This document shows positions 49,691-59,601 of a DNA stretch of 64,000 nt, piece after piece. Origin of the DNA: Microbispora sp. ZYX-F-249 (GTDB lineage Bacteria > Actinomycetota > Actinomycetes > Streptosporangiales > Streptosporangiaceae); the NCBI RefSeq assembly GCF_039649665.1, contig NZ_JBDJAW010000010.1, forward strand, positions 62,001 to 126,000, in the 5' to 3' direction. Below the pieces are notes generated by a model that saw only the letters and a list, made by a program, of their open reading frames with translations, was not told the DNA's origin and did no database searches. Position 1 is the first letter of the stretch. Each line of letters opens with the position of its first letter. Made by a program: the position numbers and the translations under genes.

Positions 49691-50410
49691 TCACCACTTC
49701 AGCAGCCGCGGCTCGGTGAAAACCGTGTTGTCGACGACCACGTCGGCCCGCGCCAGCGGATCGGCCTCGGCGATGTAGATGCGCTCGGCGGGCAGATAGC
49801 GGTGCAGGTGCAGCGCCTCGGCCTCGGACCCGGCCCAGTCCCGGTCGCGTTCCGCCCCGCGGCGCACCGAGGTCTCCGGCGTCACCTCCATCCAGACGCG
49901 CAGGTCCCAGTACGCGTCGATCTCCGGGCGGAACGCGAACACCCCGTCGACGATCGTGATCGCGCCGGGCGCGGCGGTCGTCCGCACCGACGAGTGGTCC
50001 ACCTGGGTGAGCGGGTCGATGGAGCACAGCGCGACGTCCCCCGAGCCGCCCGGCCCCGCCGGTTCGAGCAGCAGGGCGATCACCGCGTCGTAGTCGTAGG
50101 CGTTCCGGTAGTACCCCTCGCCCGACTCCCGGTCGTACAGGTGCCGGTCACGCCACGGCCGCTTGAAGTCGTCGAGGCTCGCCCGCAGCACGGGGCGCCC
50201 CGCTCCGGCGAGGTGCCCGGCGAGCTCGTGGCCGAAGCTCGTCTTCCCGGCCGCCGTGAGCCCGTCCACGCCGACGCGCAGGCGGCCCGTCCCGAGCGCC
50301 AGCACGCGTTCGGCCACCCGCCGGACCAGCGCCGTACGCGCGGGGGACACGGGCGCCGGCGTCGGCTGCCGCCAGGTCGAGACGGACAGGTGGATCTCCG
50401 CTGTGCTCAT
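49691..50410 (-). CDS. Uridine kinase-like P-loop kinase
   Basis: The 239-residue product has the Walker A motif GVDGLTAAGKTSFGHELA, then SLDDFKRPWRDRHLYDRESGEGYY as in uridine kinases (DDFY-type acceptor site), and IDPLTQVDHSSV. The order VDGVFAFRPEIDAYWD, then RRGAERDRD (lid), fits the same family. It probably phosphorylates a nucleoside or small alcohol. ATG 50410 lies 92 bases from the divergent hmgA. No clear ribosome binding site precedes it. Confidence 0.8.
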   Translation of the reverse strand: MSTAEIHLSVSTWRQPTPAPVSPARTALVRRVAERVLALGTGRLRVGVDGLTAAGKTSFGHELAGHLAGAGRPVLRASLDDFKRPWRDRHLYDRESGEGYYRNAYDYDAVIALLLEPAGPGGSGDVALCSIDPLTQVDHSSVRTTAAPGAITIVDGVFAFRPEIDAYWDLRVWMEVTPETSVRRGAERDRDWAGSEAEALHLHRYLPAERIYIAEADPLARADVVVDNTVFTEPRLLKW

Positions 50411-50461
50411 GACGCACAGCTTGACATTCCCGGCGTCATGGCGAATCGTCGTACATATATA

Positions 50462-50486
50462 GGACACTGGCGTCCGATTAACGGAC
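50462..50486. promoter_or_regulatory. GTCCG-CGGAC operator upstream of hmgA
   Basis: GTCCG-ATTAA-CGGAC (50472-50486) is a perfect inverted repeat. GGAC (50462-50465) adds a third arm, with GGAC-N6-GTCC symmetry. It lies 17 bases before hmgA and on the far side of the AT-rich promoter (ACATATATAG), a typical repressor position. The nearby IclR protein is the best candidate to bind it. Confidence 0.55.
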
Positions 50487-50502
50487 AAGCATGGGAGGTG
50501 TC

Positions 50503-51669
50503 ATGCCGTACTACCGCATGGTCGGGGAGGTGCCGCGCAAGCGCCACGTGCAGTTCCGCGCTCCCGACGGCGGGCTGTACAAGGAGGAGCTCATGGGAGA
50601 GGAGGGCTTCTCCTCCGACTCCTCGCTGCTCTACCACCGCCACGCGCCCACGGCCATCGTCAAGGCCGAGGCCGTGGACGCGGGAGCGCCCGGCCTGACG
50701 CCCAACCTGCCGCTCTCCCCGCGCCATTTCCGCACCCGGGACCTGAGGCCGGAGGGCGACCTCGTCTCCGGCCGGATGCTGCTGGCGGGCAACTCCGACG
50801 TCCGCATCTCGTACGCCGCGACGGACGCGCCCAGCGAGCTGTACCGCGACTCGATGGGCGACGAGTGCGTCTACATCGCGAGCGGCCGGGCCCGCTTCGA
50901 GTCCGCGTACGGCGCGCTGGACGTGGCCGAGGGCGACTACGTCGTGATCCCGACCGGGACGATCCACCGATGGGTGCCCGAGGGCCCGGTGACCGCGCTG
51001 GTGGTCGAGGCGGCCGGGCACATCAGGCCGCCGAAGCGCTACCTGTCCCAGTACGGCCAGTTCCTGGAGCACGCGCCGTACTGCGAGCGGGACCTGCGCG
51101 CGCCGGCCGAGCCGCTACTCGTGGACGGCGAGGAGGTCCCGGTCCTCGTCAGGACGCGGGGCGGGCTGACCCGGCTGACCTACGCCCACCACCCGTTCGA
51201 CGTGGTCGGCTGGGACGGCTGTCTCTACCCCTACGCGTTCAACATCGAGGACTTCGAGCCGATCGTGAAGCGCACCCACGCGCCGCCGCCGGTCCACCAG
51301 ACGTTCGAGGGCCCGGGCTTCGTCGTCTGCTCGTTCTGCCCCCGGCCGCTGGACTTCCACCCGGAGGCCGTGCCGATCCCGTACAACCACCACAACGTGG
51401 ACTCCGACGAGTTCATGTTCTACGTGGGCGGCGACTACACGGCCAGAAAGGGGTCGGGGATCGACGTCGGCTCGATCTCGCTGCACCCGGCCGGTTTCAC
51501 GCACGGCCCGCAGCCGGGCGCGGTGGAGGCCGCCGTCGAGGCCGTGCGGAAGGGCCACACCGAGACGACCGAGATGGCCGTCATGATCGACACATTCCGC
51601 CCGCTCGACCTCGGCCCGGCCGCCCTCGCGTGCGAGGACACCGACTACGCGTGGACGTGGGCGAGATGA
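50503..51669 (+). CDS. hmgA: Homogentisate 1,2-dioxygenase
   Basis: The 388-residue non-haem iron dioxygenase opens the homogentisate ring to maleylacetoacetate in tyrosine/phenylalanine breakdown. It shows MPYYRMVGEVPRKRHVQFR at the start. The iron site is at the C-terminal cupin: IPYNHHNVDSDEFMFYVGGDY (His, Glu) and HPAGFTHGPQPG (His). FNIEDFEPIVKRTHAPPPVHQTFE is also characteristic. ATG 50503 has GGGAGGTG upstream. The stop overlaps the fahA start (ATGA). Confidence 0.95.
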   Translation: MPYYRMVGEVPRKRHVQFRAPDGGLYKEELMGEEGFSSDSSLLYHRHAPTAIVKAEAVDAGAPGLTPNLPLSPRHFRTRDLRPEGDLVSGRMLLAGNSDVRISYAATDAPSELYRDSMGDECVYIASGRARFESAYGALDVAEGDYVVIPTGTIHRWVPEGPVTALVVEAAGHIRPPKRYLSQYGQFLEHAPYCERDLRAPAEPLLVDGEEVPVLVRTRGGLTRLTYAHHPFDVVGWDGCLYPYAFNIEDFEPIVKRTHAPPPVHQTFEGPGFVVCSFCPRPLDFHPEAVPIPYNHHNVDSDEFMFYVGGDYTARKGSGIDVGSISLHPAGFTHGPQPGAVEAAVEAVRKGHTETTEMAVMIDTFRPLDLGPAALACEDTDYAWTWAR

Positions 51670-52757
51670 GCTTCGGGCTCGGCAACCTGCCGTACGGCGT
51701 GTTCTCCAGGCCCGGGGAGCCGCGCAGGGTCGGCGTCCGGGTCGGGGACCACGTCCTCGACCTGGCGGCCGCCCTCGGCGGGGACGTCTACGCGGCGCCC
51801 AGCCTCAACCCGCTGCTGGCCCTGGGCCGTACGGCCTGGCAGGAGACGCGGGCGCGGGCCCGCGAGGCGGCGGCCACCGGCGACCACCTGGTCCCGCTGA
51901 CGGAGGTGACCCTGCACCTGCCGGTCGAGGTGGCCGACTACGTGGACTTCTACGCCTCGCTCGAGCACGCGTCGAACCTCGGGCGGATCTTCCGCCCGGA
52001 CGACGAGCCGCTGAAGCCCAACTGGCGGCACCTGCCCGTCGGCTATCACGGGCGGGCGGGCACCGTCGTCGTCTCGGGGACGCCGATCAGGCGGCCGTGC
52101 GGGCAGCGGCCCTCGTTCGGGCCGTCACAGCGGCTCGACATCGAGGCGGAGGTCGGTTTCGTCGTCGGGGTGCCGACGCGGCCCGGCGAGCGCGCCGGCG
52201 CGTTCGAGGACCACGTCTTCGGGGTCGCGCTCGTCAACGACTGGAGCGCCCGCGACATCCAGGCGTGGGAGTACGTCCCGCTCGGGCCGTTCCTCGGCAA
52301 GTCGTTCGCCACCTCGATGTCGGCGTGGATCACGCCGCTCGACGCCCTGGAGGAGGCCAGGGTCGAGGGCCGGTCGCAGGAACCCGAGCCGCTGCCGTAC
52401 CTCGCCAGGCAGGCGCCCTGGGGGCTCGACCTCACGCTGCGCGTCGACCTGAACGGCGAGACGGTCTCGACGCCGTCGTTCCGCGACATGTACTGGACGC
52501 CCGACCAGATGCTCGCCCACATGACCGTCAACGGCGCCAGTCTGCGCACCGGCGACCTGTTCGCCAGCGGCACCGTCTCGTCGGTCGGGCAGCCGGGTTC
52601 GCTCATCGAGCTCACCTGGAACGGCGCGGACCCGGTCAAACTGCCCGGCGAGACCCGGACCTTCCTGGAGGACGGCGACACCGTCACGATCACCGCGTGG
52701 ACCTCGCACGGGATCAGCCTCGGCGAGGTCTCGGGGAGGATCCTTCCGGCGACTTAG
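51666..52757 (+). CDS. fahA: Fumarylacetoacetase
   Basis: The 363-residue product hydrolyses fumarylacetoacetate to fumarate and acetoacetate, the last step of tyrosine breakdown. It contains YVDFYASLEHASNLGRIFRP (metal Asp and catalytic His), YHGRAGTVVVSGTPI, RLDIEAEVGFVVG (two metal Glu) and NDWSARDIQAWEYVPLGPFL (metal Asp, catalytic Lys region). It is 40-50 residues shorter than many bacterial forms because of a trimmed N-terminal domain and a small loop deletion. It is coupled to hmgA. Neither maleylacetoacetate isomerase nor 4-hydroxyphenylpyruvate dioxygenase is nearby. Confidence 0.95.
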   Translation: MSFGLGNLPYGVFSRPGEPRRVGVRVGDHVLDLAAALGGDVYAAPSLNPLLALGRTAWQETRARAREAAATGDHLVPLTEVTLHLPVEVADYVDFYASLEHASNLGRIFRPDDEPLKPNWRHLPVGYHGRAGTVVVSGTPIRRPCGQRPSFGPSQRLDIEAEVGFVVGVPTRPGERAGAFEDHVFGVALVNDWSARDIQAWEYVPLGPFLGKSFATSMSAWITPLDALEEARVEGRSQEPEPLPYLARQAPWGLDLTLRVDLNGETVSTPSFRDMYWTPDQMLAHMTVNGASLRTGDLFASGTVSSVGQPGSLIELTWNGADPVKLPGETRTFLEDGDTVTITAWTSHGISLGEVSGRILPAT

Positions 52758-52795
52758 CGTGTTCCTGTCGTCACCCCTCGCTATGTTGGGTGCCC

Positions 52796-54028
52796 GTGAA
52801 GCCACGCACCCCGCCTCCCGCCGCCCGTGCCTTGCTCGCCGTCCGTGCCCTGCTCGCCGTCCGTGCCCTGCTCGCGGTGCTGCTCGTGGTCGCCCCGGCG
52901 CTTGTCGCGGGCTGCGCCGTGCGCGTGCCCCCCGCACCGCGCATCCTGATCGCCCCGGCCTCCGGCGCGACGGCGGTCCCGCCGGAGGCGGGCCTGGTCG
53001 TCAGCGCGACGGGCGGCAGGCTGACCAGCGTGCTGGCGTTCGCGGGGCGCGACCCCGTGCCCGGCACCTTCGACCCGGCCCGCACCGTCTGGCGGTCGTC
53101 GTGGACGTTGCGCCCCGGCACGCAGTACGTCGTCAACGCCGTCGCGACCGGGCCCCAGGGCGTCACCGCCCAGGTCGCGGGCCGGTTCCGCACGCTCACC
53201 CCGCGCCGTGCGGTCGCCGTCGCCTCGATCGTCCCCGCCGACGGCGAGACCGTCGGGGTCGGCATGCCGATCATCGTGACGTTCACCGGGGCGGTCGAGG
53301 ACCGCGCGGCGGTCGAGCGGGCGCTGGAGGTCCGGGGCCCCGCCGAGGGCGCCTGGCACTGGGTGAGCTCCACCCAGGTCGTCTACCGGCCCCGGAAGAT
53401 GTGGCCGTCCGGCGGCGACGTGCGCCTGACCGCCCATCTCGCCGGCGTCCGCGCCGCCCCCGGCACGTACGGCACCGCCGACCGGAGCGTGGCCTTCACC
53501 GTGGGGCGGGCCATGGTCAGCACGGTCGACACCCGCGCCCACGAGATGGTGGTGCGGCAGGACGGCCGGGTGGCCCGGCGTGTGCCGATCAGCGCCGGCA
53601 TGGCGACCACCAGGGAATACACGACCACGAGCGGGATCCACCTGACGATGGACAAGGGCAACCCCGTCCGCATGGTGTCCCCGGGCCGCCGCAAGGGCGA
53701 CCCGGGCTTCTACGACAAGCTCATCGACTACGCCGTACGGATCTCCAACAGCGGCGAGTACGTCCATGCGCTGGACAACGTGTGGGCGCAGGGCCGGGTC
53801 AACGTCAGCCACGGCTGTGTGAACGTCCACCCCGACCAGGCGCGGTGGTTCTACGAGCACGCGCTGCGCGGCGACCCCGTCATCGTCACCGGCACGACCC
53901 GCGAGCTGGAGTGGAACAACGGCTGGGGCTTCTGGCAGCTCTCCTGGCCCCGCTGGCTGGCGGGCAGCGCCCTGCGGCACGACGGCGCGCGCACCCCTTC
54001 CCCCGTGACCCCTTCCGCGGCCTCCTGA
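52796..54028 (+). CDS. L,D-transpeptidase lipoprotein
   Basis: The 410-residue product has a lipoprotein signal ending LVAGCAV, one or two Ig-like domains (about 60-250, for example IIVTFTGAVEDRAAVERAL), then a YkuD catalytic domain. The active site is SHGCVNVHPDQARWFYEHA, with Cys341 as nucleophile and a conserved His. Such enzymes make 3-3 cross-links in peptidoglycan. GTG 52796 starts the signal, which contains three 6-residue repeats. The C-terminal WNNGWGFWQLSWPRW matches the usual tail of the actinobacterial Ldt family. Confidence 0.9.
   Translation: MKPRTPPPAARALLAVRALLAVRALLAVLLVVAPALVAGCAVRVPPAPRILIAPASGATAVPPEAGLVVSATGGRLTSVLAFAGRDPVPGTFDPARTVWRSSWTLRPGTQYVVNAVATGPQGVTAQVAGRFRTLTPRRAVAVASIVPADGETVGVGMPIIVTFTGAVEDRAAVERALEVRGPAEGAWHWVSSTQVVYRPRKMWPSGGDVRLTAHLAGVRAAPGTYGTADRSVAFTVGRAMVSTVDTRAHEMVVRQDGRVARRVPISAGMATTREYTTTSGIHLTMDKGNPVRMVSPGRRKGDPGFYDKLIDYAVRISNSGEYVHALDNVWAQGRVNVSHGCVNVHPDQARWFYEHALRGDPVIVTGTTRELEWNNGWGFWQLSWPRWLAGSALRHDGARTPSPVTPSAAS
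52826..52879. repeat. Three 18-bp tandem repeats in the signal-peptide region of the L,D-transpeptidase
   Basis: Near-identical units CGTGCCCTGCTCGCCGTC occur three times in a row with one or two substitutions. They code for repeated RALLAV hexapeptides that form the hydrophobic core. Copy number change keeps the frame. Confidence 0.85.
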
Positions 54029-54074
54029 CAGACACGGCCGCACTCGAGTCAGCGGTCTGCATTACGGTCGAGTC

Positions 54075-54509
54075 ATGGCAGCAGTGACGATCGACCTGAC
54101 TCTCTATTGTGAGAACGCACGGCTCCTCGCCGAGTTCTGGAAGACGGCGCTCGGCTACGTCGACGAGATCCCGGCCTCCCGGTACGGCACCGCCGAGGAG
54201 TCGTTCGCGCGGCTCGACCTGCCCACCGGCGGTGCCGACGACGACGGGGCCCTGCTGTGCGACCCCGAGGGAATCGGCCCCCGGCTCTCCATCTTCCGGG
54301 TCCCCGGGCGCGGGACGGCGGACAACCGGCTCCACATCGACGTGCGCGTGCCCGGGGAGGGCTCGGCCGCCGACCGGTGGGAGCGGATCAGGGTGGAGGC
54401 CGCCCGGCTGGTGCGCGCGGGCGGCACGATCCTGGAGGCCTTCGACGACCACATCCTGATGGCCGACCCGGAGGGCAACGAGTTCCGCGTCACCGCGGCC
54501 CCGGCGTAA
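54075..54509 (+). CDS. VOC-superfamily (glyoxalase-like) protein
   Basis: The 144-residue product has two betaalphabetabetabeta units: TIDLTLYCENARLLAEFWKTALGY and RLHIDVRVPGEG, then GGTILEAFDDHILMADPEGNEFRVT. DPEGNEF is the C-terminal signature of vicinal-oxygen-chelate proteins. The His/Glu positions of glyoxalase I are only partly present, so a role in binding or resistance is as likely as catalysis. The start is ATG 54075. Confidence 0.8.
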   Translation: MAAVTIDLTLYCENARLLAEFWKTALGYVDEIPASRYGTAEESFARLDLPTGGADDDGALLCDPEGIGPRLSIFRVPGRGTADNRLHIDVRVPGEGSAADRWERIRVEAARLVRAGGTILEAFDDHILMADPEGNEFRVTAAPA

Positions 54510-54602
54510 GGACCTCGCACCCTGGGATGGCGCGGCCGTACGCGTTAGGTTTGAGGAGGAACCGGACCCGAGCGGTGTTCGTTCATTGCTATGGAGGCGG
54601 CA

Positions 54603-55034
54603 ATGGACTCCTGGATCGTATGGCTCATATTGGCAGCGGTGCTGGGCGTCGCGGAGATCTTCACGCTGACCGCGGCGTTGGGACTGCTGTCCGTCGCGGC
54701 CCTGCTCACGACCGTGGCCGCGGTCGTCGGGCTACCGCCGGCGATCCAGCTCGCCGTGTTCGTCGTCGCTTCCGTCGCCGGCCTCGCCGGGGTGCGCCCG
54801 ATCGCGCTCCGGCACCTCAAGCAGCCGCCGCCGAAGCGCTTCGGCGTGCCCGCGCTCATCGGCAAGTCCGCGTACGTGACCAAGGAGGTCACGGGCAGGG
54901 ACGGCCGGGTGCGCATCGGCGGGGAGGAGTGGTCGGCCCGTGCGTACGACGAGACGCTCGTGATCCCGCCAGGGGCCACGGTCGACGTCATAGAGATCGA
55001 GGGCGCCACCGCCCTCGTCTATCCCCGGGAGTGA
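54603..55034 (+). CDS. NfeD-like membrane protein
   Basis: The 143-residue product has two or three membrane helices (WIVWLILAAVLGVAEIF, LGLLSVAALLTTVAAVVG, AVFVVASVAGLAGV) followed by an OB-fold C-terminal domain (GKSAYVTKEVTGRDGRVRIGGEEWSA, IEGATALVYP). This is the short NfeD form that partners with SPFH proteins. ATG 54603 is supported by GGAGGCGG. The SPFH gene follows 2 bases after its stop. Confidence 0.85.
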   Translation: MDSWIVWLILAAVLGVAEIFTLTAALGLLSVAALLTTVAAVVGLPPAIQLAVFVVASVAGLAGVRPIALRHLKQPPPKRFGVPALIGKSAYVTKEVTGRDGRVRIGGEEWSARAYDETLVIPPGATVDVIEIEGATALVYPRE

Positions 55035-55036
55035 TC

Positions 55037-56526
<1,490 letters not shown>

Positions 56527-56727
56527 GCCCCGGCCATGCCGGGCCGCTCTGCCGAACCGCTGTCACGCGCCTGCCATGCCTGCCGCCGGGTCGCCCCCCA
56601 CATCCCCGTGGCGACTGTCATCGCGGTAAGTGAGGAGTGAGTTGACGGGTACCCGATCAGGGGGACTACTGCTGCCGGACACGTGAGGTGGAGGCTTTGA
56701 CCGGGTGCGAGGACATCTCCGTGGAGG

Positions 56728-57674
56728 GTGAGCGGCTCCCCGCCGCTTCGCCGAGGCGAGGTGCGCGTACCGGTGCCTGACCGGTTGAGCAGCGGGGTCC
56801 CGGCGGGTGGCACGCCCGGCAGGCACGGGCGGAAGGTCGCGGACCCCCGCCGCTGGAAGGCGCTGGCCGTCTGTCTGATCGCCGGTTTCGTCACCTGGTT
56901 GGACATCAGCATCGTCAACGTGGCACTGCCCTCCATCCGCATCGCGCTGGACGCTCCGCCGAGCGACCTGCAGTGGGTGGTATCGGGATACGCATTCGCC
57001 TTCGGGCTGCTGCTGGTGCCTGCCGGGCGATTCGGTGACACGCACGGCCGGCGCGATGTGTTTCTCTTTCCTTGTTTCGCAGAGGCTCGTATGCCCTCGG
57101 AACCCTGCTCGCGATGCTCTACTTCGGCGGATTCACCGCGATCTTTTTCATCATCACCCAGTACCTGCAGGAGGGCTTGCACTATTCCGCGCTGCGAGCG
57201 GGCTGGGTGAGCGCGGCATTCGCGCTGGGATCGGCGCTCAGCGCCGCGCTGGGCGGCCGGGTCGTCGCCCGGTTCGGCCGCCCGCTGGTCGTGTTCGGGC
57301 TGGTGCTTGTCACGCTCGGACTGGGTGCCACCGAACCCGCCGCGCGGCTGGTTTCCGGGCAGAACGCGGCCTGGGCGATCGCGGCGCCGTTGTTCGTCGC
57401 CGGGGTGGGCAACGGTCTGATCGTCTCGCCCAACCAGACGCTGACCTTGTCGGCGGTGCCTGTCGCCGAGGCCGGGGTTGCCGCCGGCGTATTGCAGATG
57501 GGACAGCGGATCGGTGCCTCCGTCGGTATCGCGGCGGTGGGCTCGGCTCACGGCATCTACGCGGCGTCGTTCCAGCAAGCACTGCTGGTCAACATCATGT
57601 TCGTGCTGGCCGCCCTGGCCGCCGGGATCGCCGACGTGTTCGTCGAGCGCCGCGCTGACCGGCGGTCCGGATGA
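56728..57674 (+). pseudogene. MFS (DHA2-type) drug exporter broken by an internal deletion and frameshift
   Basis: The first part (from a GTG at 56728 or slightly downstream) reads KALAVCLIAGFVTWLDISIVNVALPSI, then WVVSGYAFAFGLLLVPAGRFGDTHGRR: helices 1-2 and the loop motif of 14-helix exporters. At about 57,070 the frame shifts by two bases and the sequence jumps to a late part of the protein, LFRRGSYALGTLLAMLYFGG, with helices 9-14 (LVVFGLVLVTLGLG, GLIVSPNQTLTLSAVPV). Some 200 residues are missing. The gene cannot make a working transporter. Confidence 0.8.
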
Positions 57675-57856
57675 AGGATTCGGGCAGGACGGCGCAGGAA
57701 TACCCGAACGGATCATTGGCCGACGACGGCGTCGAGTTCGTCCTGGGTCTCGCGGCGGCCGGCCTCGCCATCGCCTTCAGCGGAGGAGGCGCCCTCGCCG
57801 CCGACAACCTGTGGCAGGGCCGCAGGGCGAAGGCCTTGGAACACAAGTCGCGATGA
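57671..57856 (+). pseudogene. Possible DoxX-like C-terminal fragment
   Basis: A 61-codon frame overlapping the end of the broken MFS gene reads GVEFVLGLAAAGLAIAFSGG, then GALAADNLWQGRRAKALEHKSR. One hydrophobic helix followed by a Gly-rich turn and a basic tail resembles the last helix of DoxX-family proteins, whose earlier helices are absent here. It may be another deletion remnant or a small membrane peptide. Evidence is thin. Confidence 0.35.
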
Positions 57857-57903
57857 CGCCCGCATGACGGAGCGGGCCCTCTCTGGTGCGGGGTCCACCG
57901 CGG

Positions 57904-59601
57904 TCACGAGGCGGCGAGCGACACGCGGTCGGCGAATCTGGCGTAGCGGTCGAGTTCGTCTCTGGTGGGCGCGACGATCAGCTCCCCGGCGACCCGTTCG
58001 ATGCCGGCGCGCAACGCCTTGGCGGCCCTGCGCGCCCTGCGCCGCCCGCCGATCCAGGCGAACACCCGGCACAGCAGCGCGATCAGCACTCCCGCCAGCG
58101 CGCCGCCCAGCAGGAGCACGGTCGGCCACGGCGCCCGGCCGAGCGTGGGGGTGGGCAGCTCGGGCAGCATGAGGTAGTTCAGCGCGAAGCGCACGAGCAG
58201 CCAGATCGCGCCCAAGGCCATCGCGGCGACGGTCAGCCACTGCGCCGTTCCCGCCACGCGCCACCATCGCGGGGCCTTGGAGACGCCGCCCGACGTGGCC
58301 GCGGCGACCGTGCGGTCCAGGGCGTCGGTCAGCTCCTCCGACCGCGACCGCGCCGCGTGCCGTACGGCTGTCGCCCACGGCTCGGGCACCTCCTCCGACG
58401 CGGCGGCCCCGACGTCCCGCAGGGCGGTGTCCAGGGCCGAGACCTCGACGGCGGTGGCCGCGGGCAGCGAGGAGCGGGCTCCCCCGGTCAGATGCAGACG
58501 GCGCAGCGGGTCGGGCCGCAGCCTGCGCAGCCAGCGCGTCACCGGCCAGCCCGTCGCGGCGACCGAGCGGTGCCGGTGCGACTTCGCGACCGCCTCGACC
58601 GCGACGGGCGCCCCGGCCGCCTGCGCCAGCGCCCGCGTCAGAGCCCTGCCGACGGCGACCTCCGGCACCGCCACCCGTCCCGGCGGAGCCTCGGCGGTCG
58701 CGCGGGCCGGGGGCGGAGACGCGGCGACGGCCGCCCTCGTCCCCCTCGTGCCGGCCGGGAGCGCCACCGCGCCCGGCTCCGGTTCCCGGGCGGCCGGGGG
58801 CCGGGTGGCCGCCCACAGCCCGGCGGCGGCCGAGGCCACGTCGGCGGCGAGCCGCGACGACCAGGCGCGGCGGCGGGAGACTTCGCGGTCGAGCAGCGTC
58901 CGCAGTTCGGGGACGCCCTCGCCGGTGCGGGCGGAGACGCCGAGCACCGGAACCCCCTCGAGCCCGTCCGCCGCCAGCAGTCCGCGCAGGTCGTCGAGGC
59001 AGCGCTTGACCGAGCGTTCGGGCAGCCGGTCCACCTGGTTGAGCACGACGACCATGACGTCCCGGTGCCGCGCGAGCGGGCGCAGGTAGCGCTCGTGCAC
59101 GGCCGCGTCGGCGTACTTCTGCGGGTCGAGCACCCAGACCAGCAGGTCCACCACGCCGACCAGACGGTCGACCTCCCTGCGGTGGGCCAGCTCGATGGAG
59201 TCGTGGTCGGGCAGATCCAGCAGGATCAGCCCCGACGCGTCGCCCTCGACGGTGTGGCGCAGGGGGACGTCGAGCCAGTCGAGCAGCGGTCCCGCGCCGC
59301 CGCCGCCCCACAGGGCCGCCTGCGCCTTGGCGGTCGTCGGCCGGGTCACCCCCACCGTCGCGAGGTCGGTCCCGGACAGGGCGTTGAACAGCGACGACTT
59401 GCCGCTCCCCGTCGCCCCGGCGAGGGCGACCGCGGTGTGGTCCACCGAAAGGCCGCGCCGCACTCCGGCGCGGGCGACGACGGCGCGCGCGTGGTCCACG
59501 GCCTCCCGGCCGAGCCGGCCCTCCGCCAGGTCGGCGGCCTCGGCGAGCGCCTCCAGGCGGTCGTCCAGCGACACCTCCGCCTTCCTGCGCGGGAGCTTCA
59601 C
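57904..59601 (-). CDS. Dynamin-like GTPase with C-terminal membrane helices
   Basis: The 565-residue product has an N-terminal GTPase: P-loop ALAGATGSGKSSLFNALSG, switch-region Thr in VTRPTTAKAQA, G3 DLPDHDS and G4 LNQVDRLPE. A long Ala/Pro-rich helical middle follows, then two membrane helices (VAGTAQWLTVAAMALGAIWLLV, TVLLLGGALAGVLIALLC), ending VAPTRDELDRYARFADRVS. It overlaps the upstream GTPase gene by 4 bases (GTGA). The paired arrangement recalls DynA/DynB, the dynamin-like proteins of sporulation septa in Streptomyces; assignment to either is tentative. Confidence 0.8.
   Translation of the reverse strand: MKLPRRKAEVSLDDRLEALAEAADLAEGRLGREAVDHARAVVARAGVRRGLSVDHTAVALAGATGSGKSSLFNALSGTDLATVGVTRPTTAKAQAALWGGGGAGPLLDWLDVPLRHTVEGDASGLILLDLPDHDSIELAHRREVDRLVGVVDLLVWVLDPQKYADAAVHERYLRPLARHRDVMVVVLNQVDRLPERSVKRCLDDLRGLLAADGLEGVPVLGVSARTGEGVPELRTLLDREVSRRRAWSSRLAADVASAAAGLWAATRPPAAREPEPGAVALPAGTRGTRAAVAASPPPARATAEAPPGRVAVPEVAVGRALTRALAQAAGAPVAVEAVAKSHRHRSVAATGWPVTRWLRRLRPDPLRRLHLTGGARSSLPAATAVEVSALDTALRDVGAAASEEVPEPWATAVRHAARSRSEELTDALDRTVAAATSGGVSKAPRWWRVAGTAQWLTVAAMALGAIWLLVRFALNYLMLPELPTPTLGRAPWPTVLLLGGALAGVLIALLCRVFAWIGGRRRARRAAKALRAGIERVAGELIVAPTRDELDRYARFADRVSLAAS

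Noticed and set aside
50865..51665. Upstream in-frame extension of fahA giving a 630-codon fusion
   Set aside because: The extension is Arg-rich shadow sequence of hmgA. fahA begins at the ATGA overlap with its conserved N-terminus.
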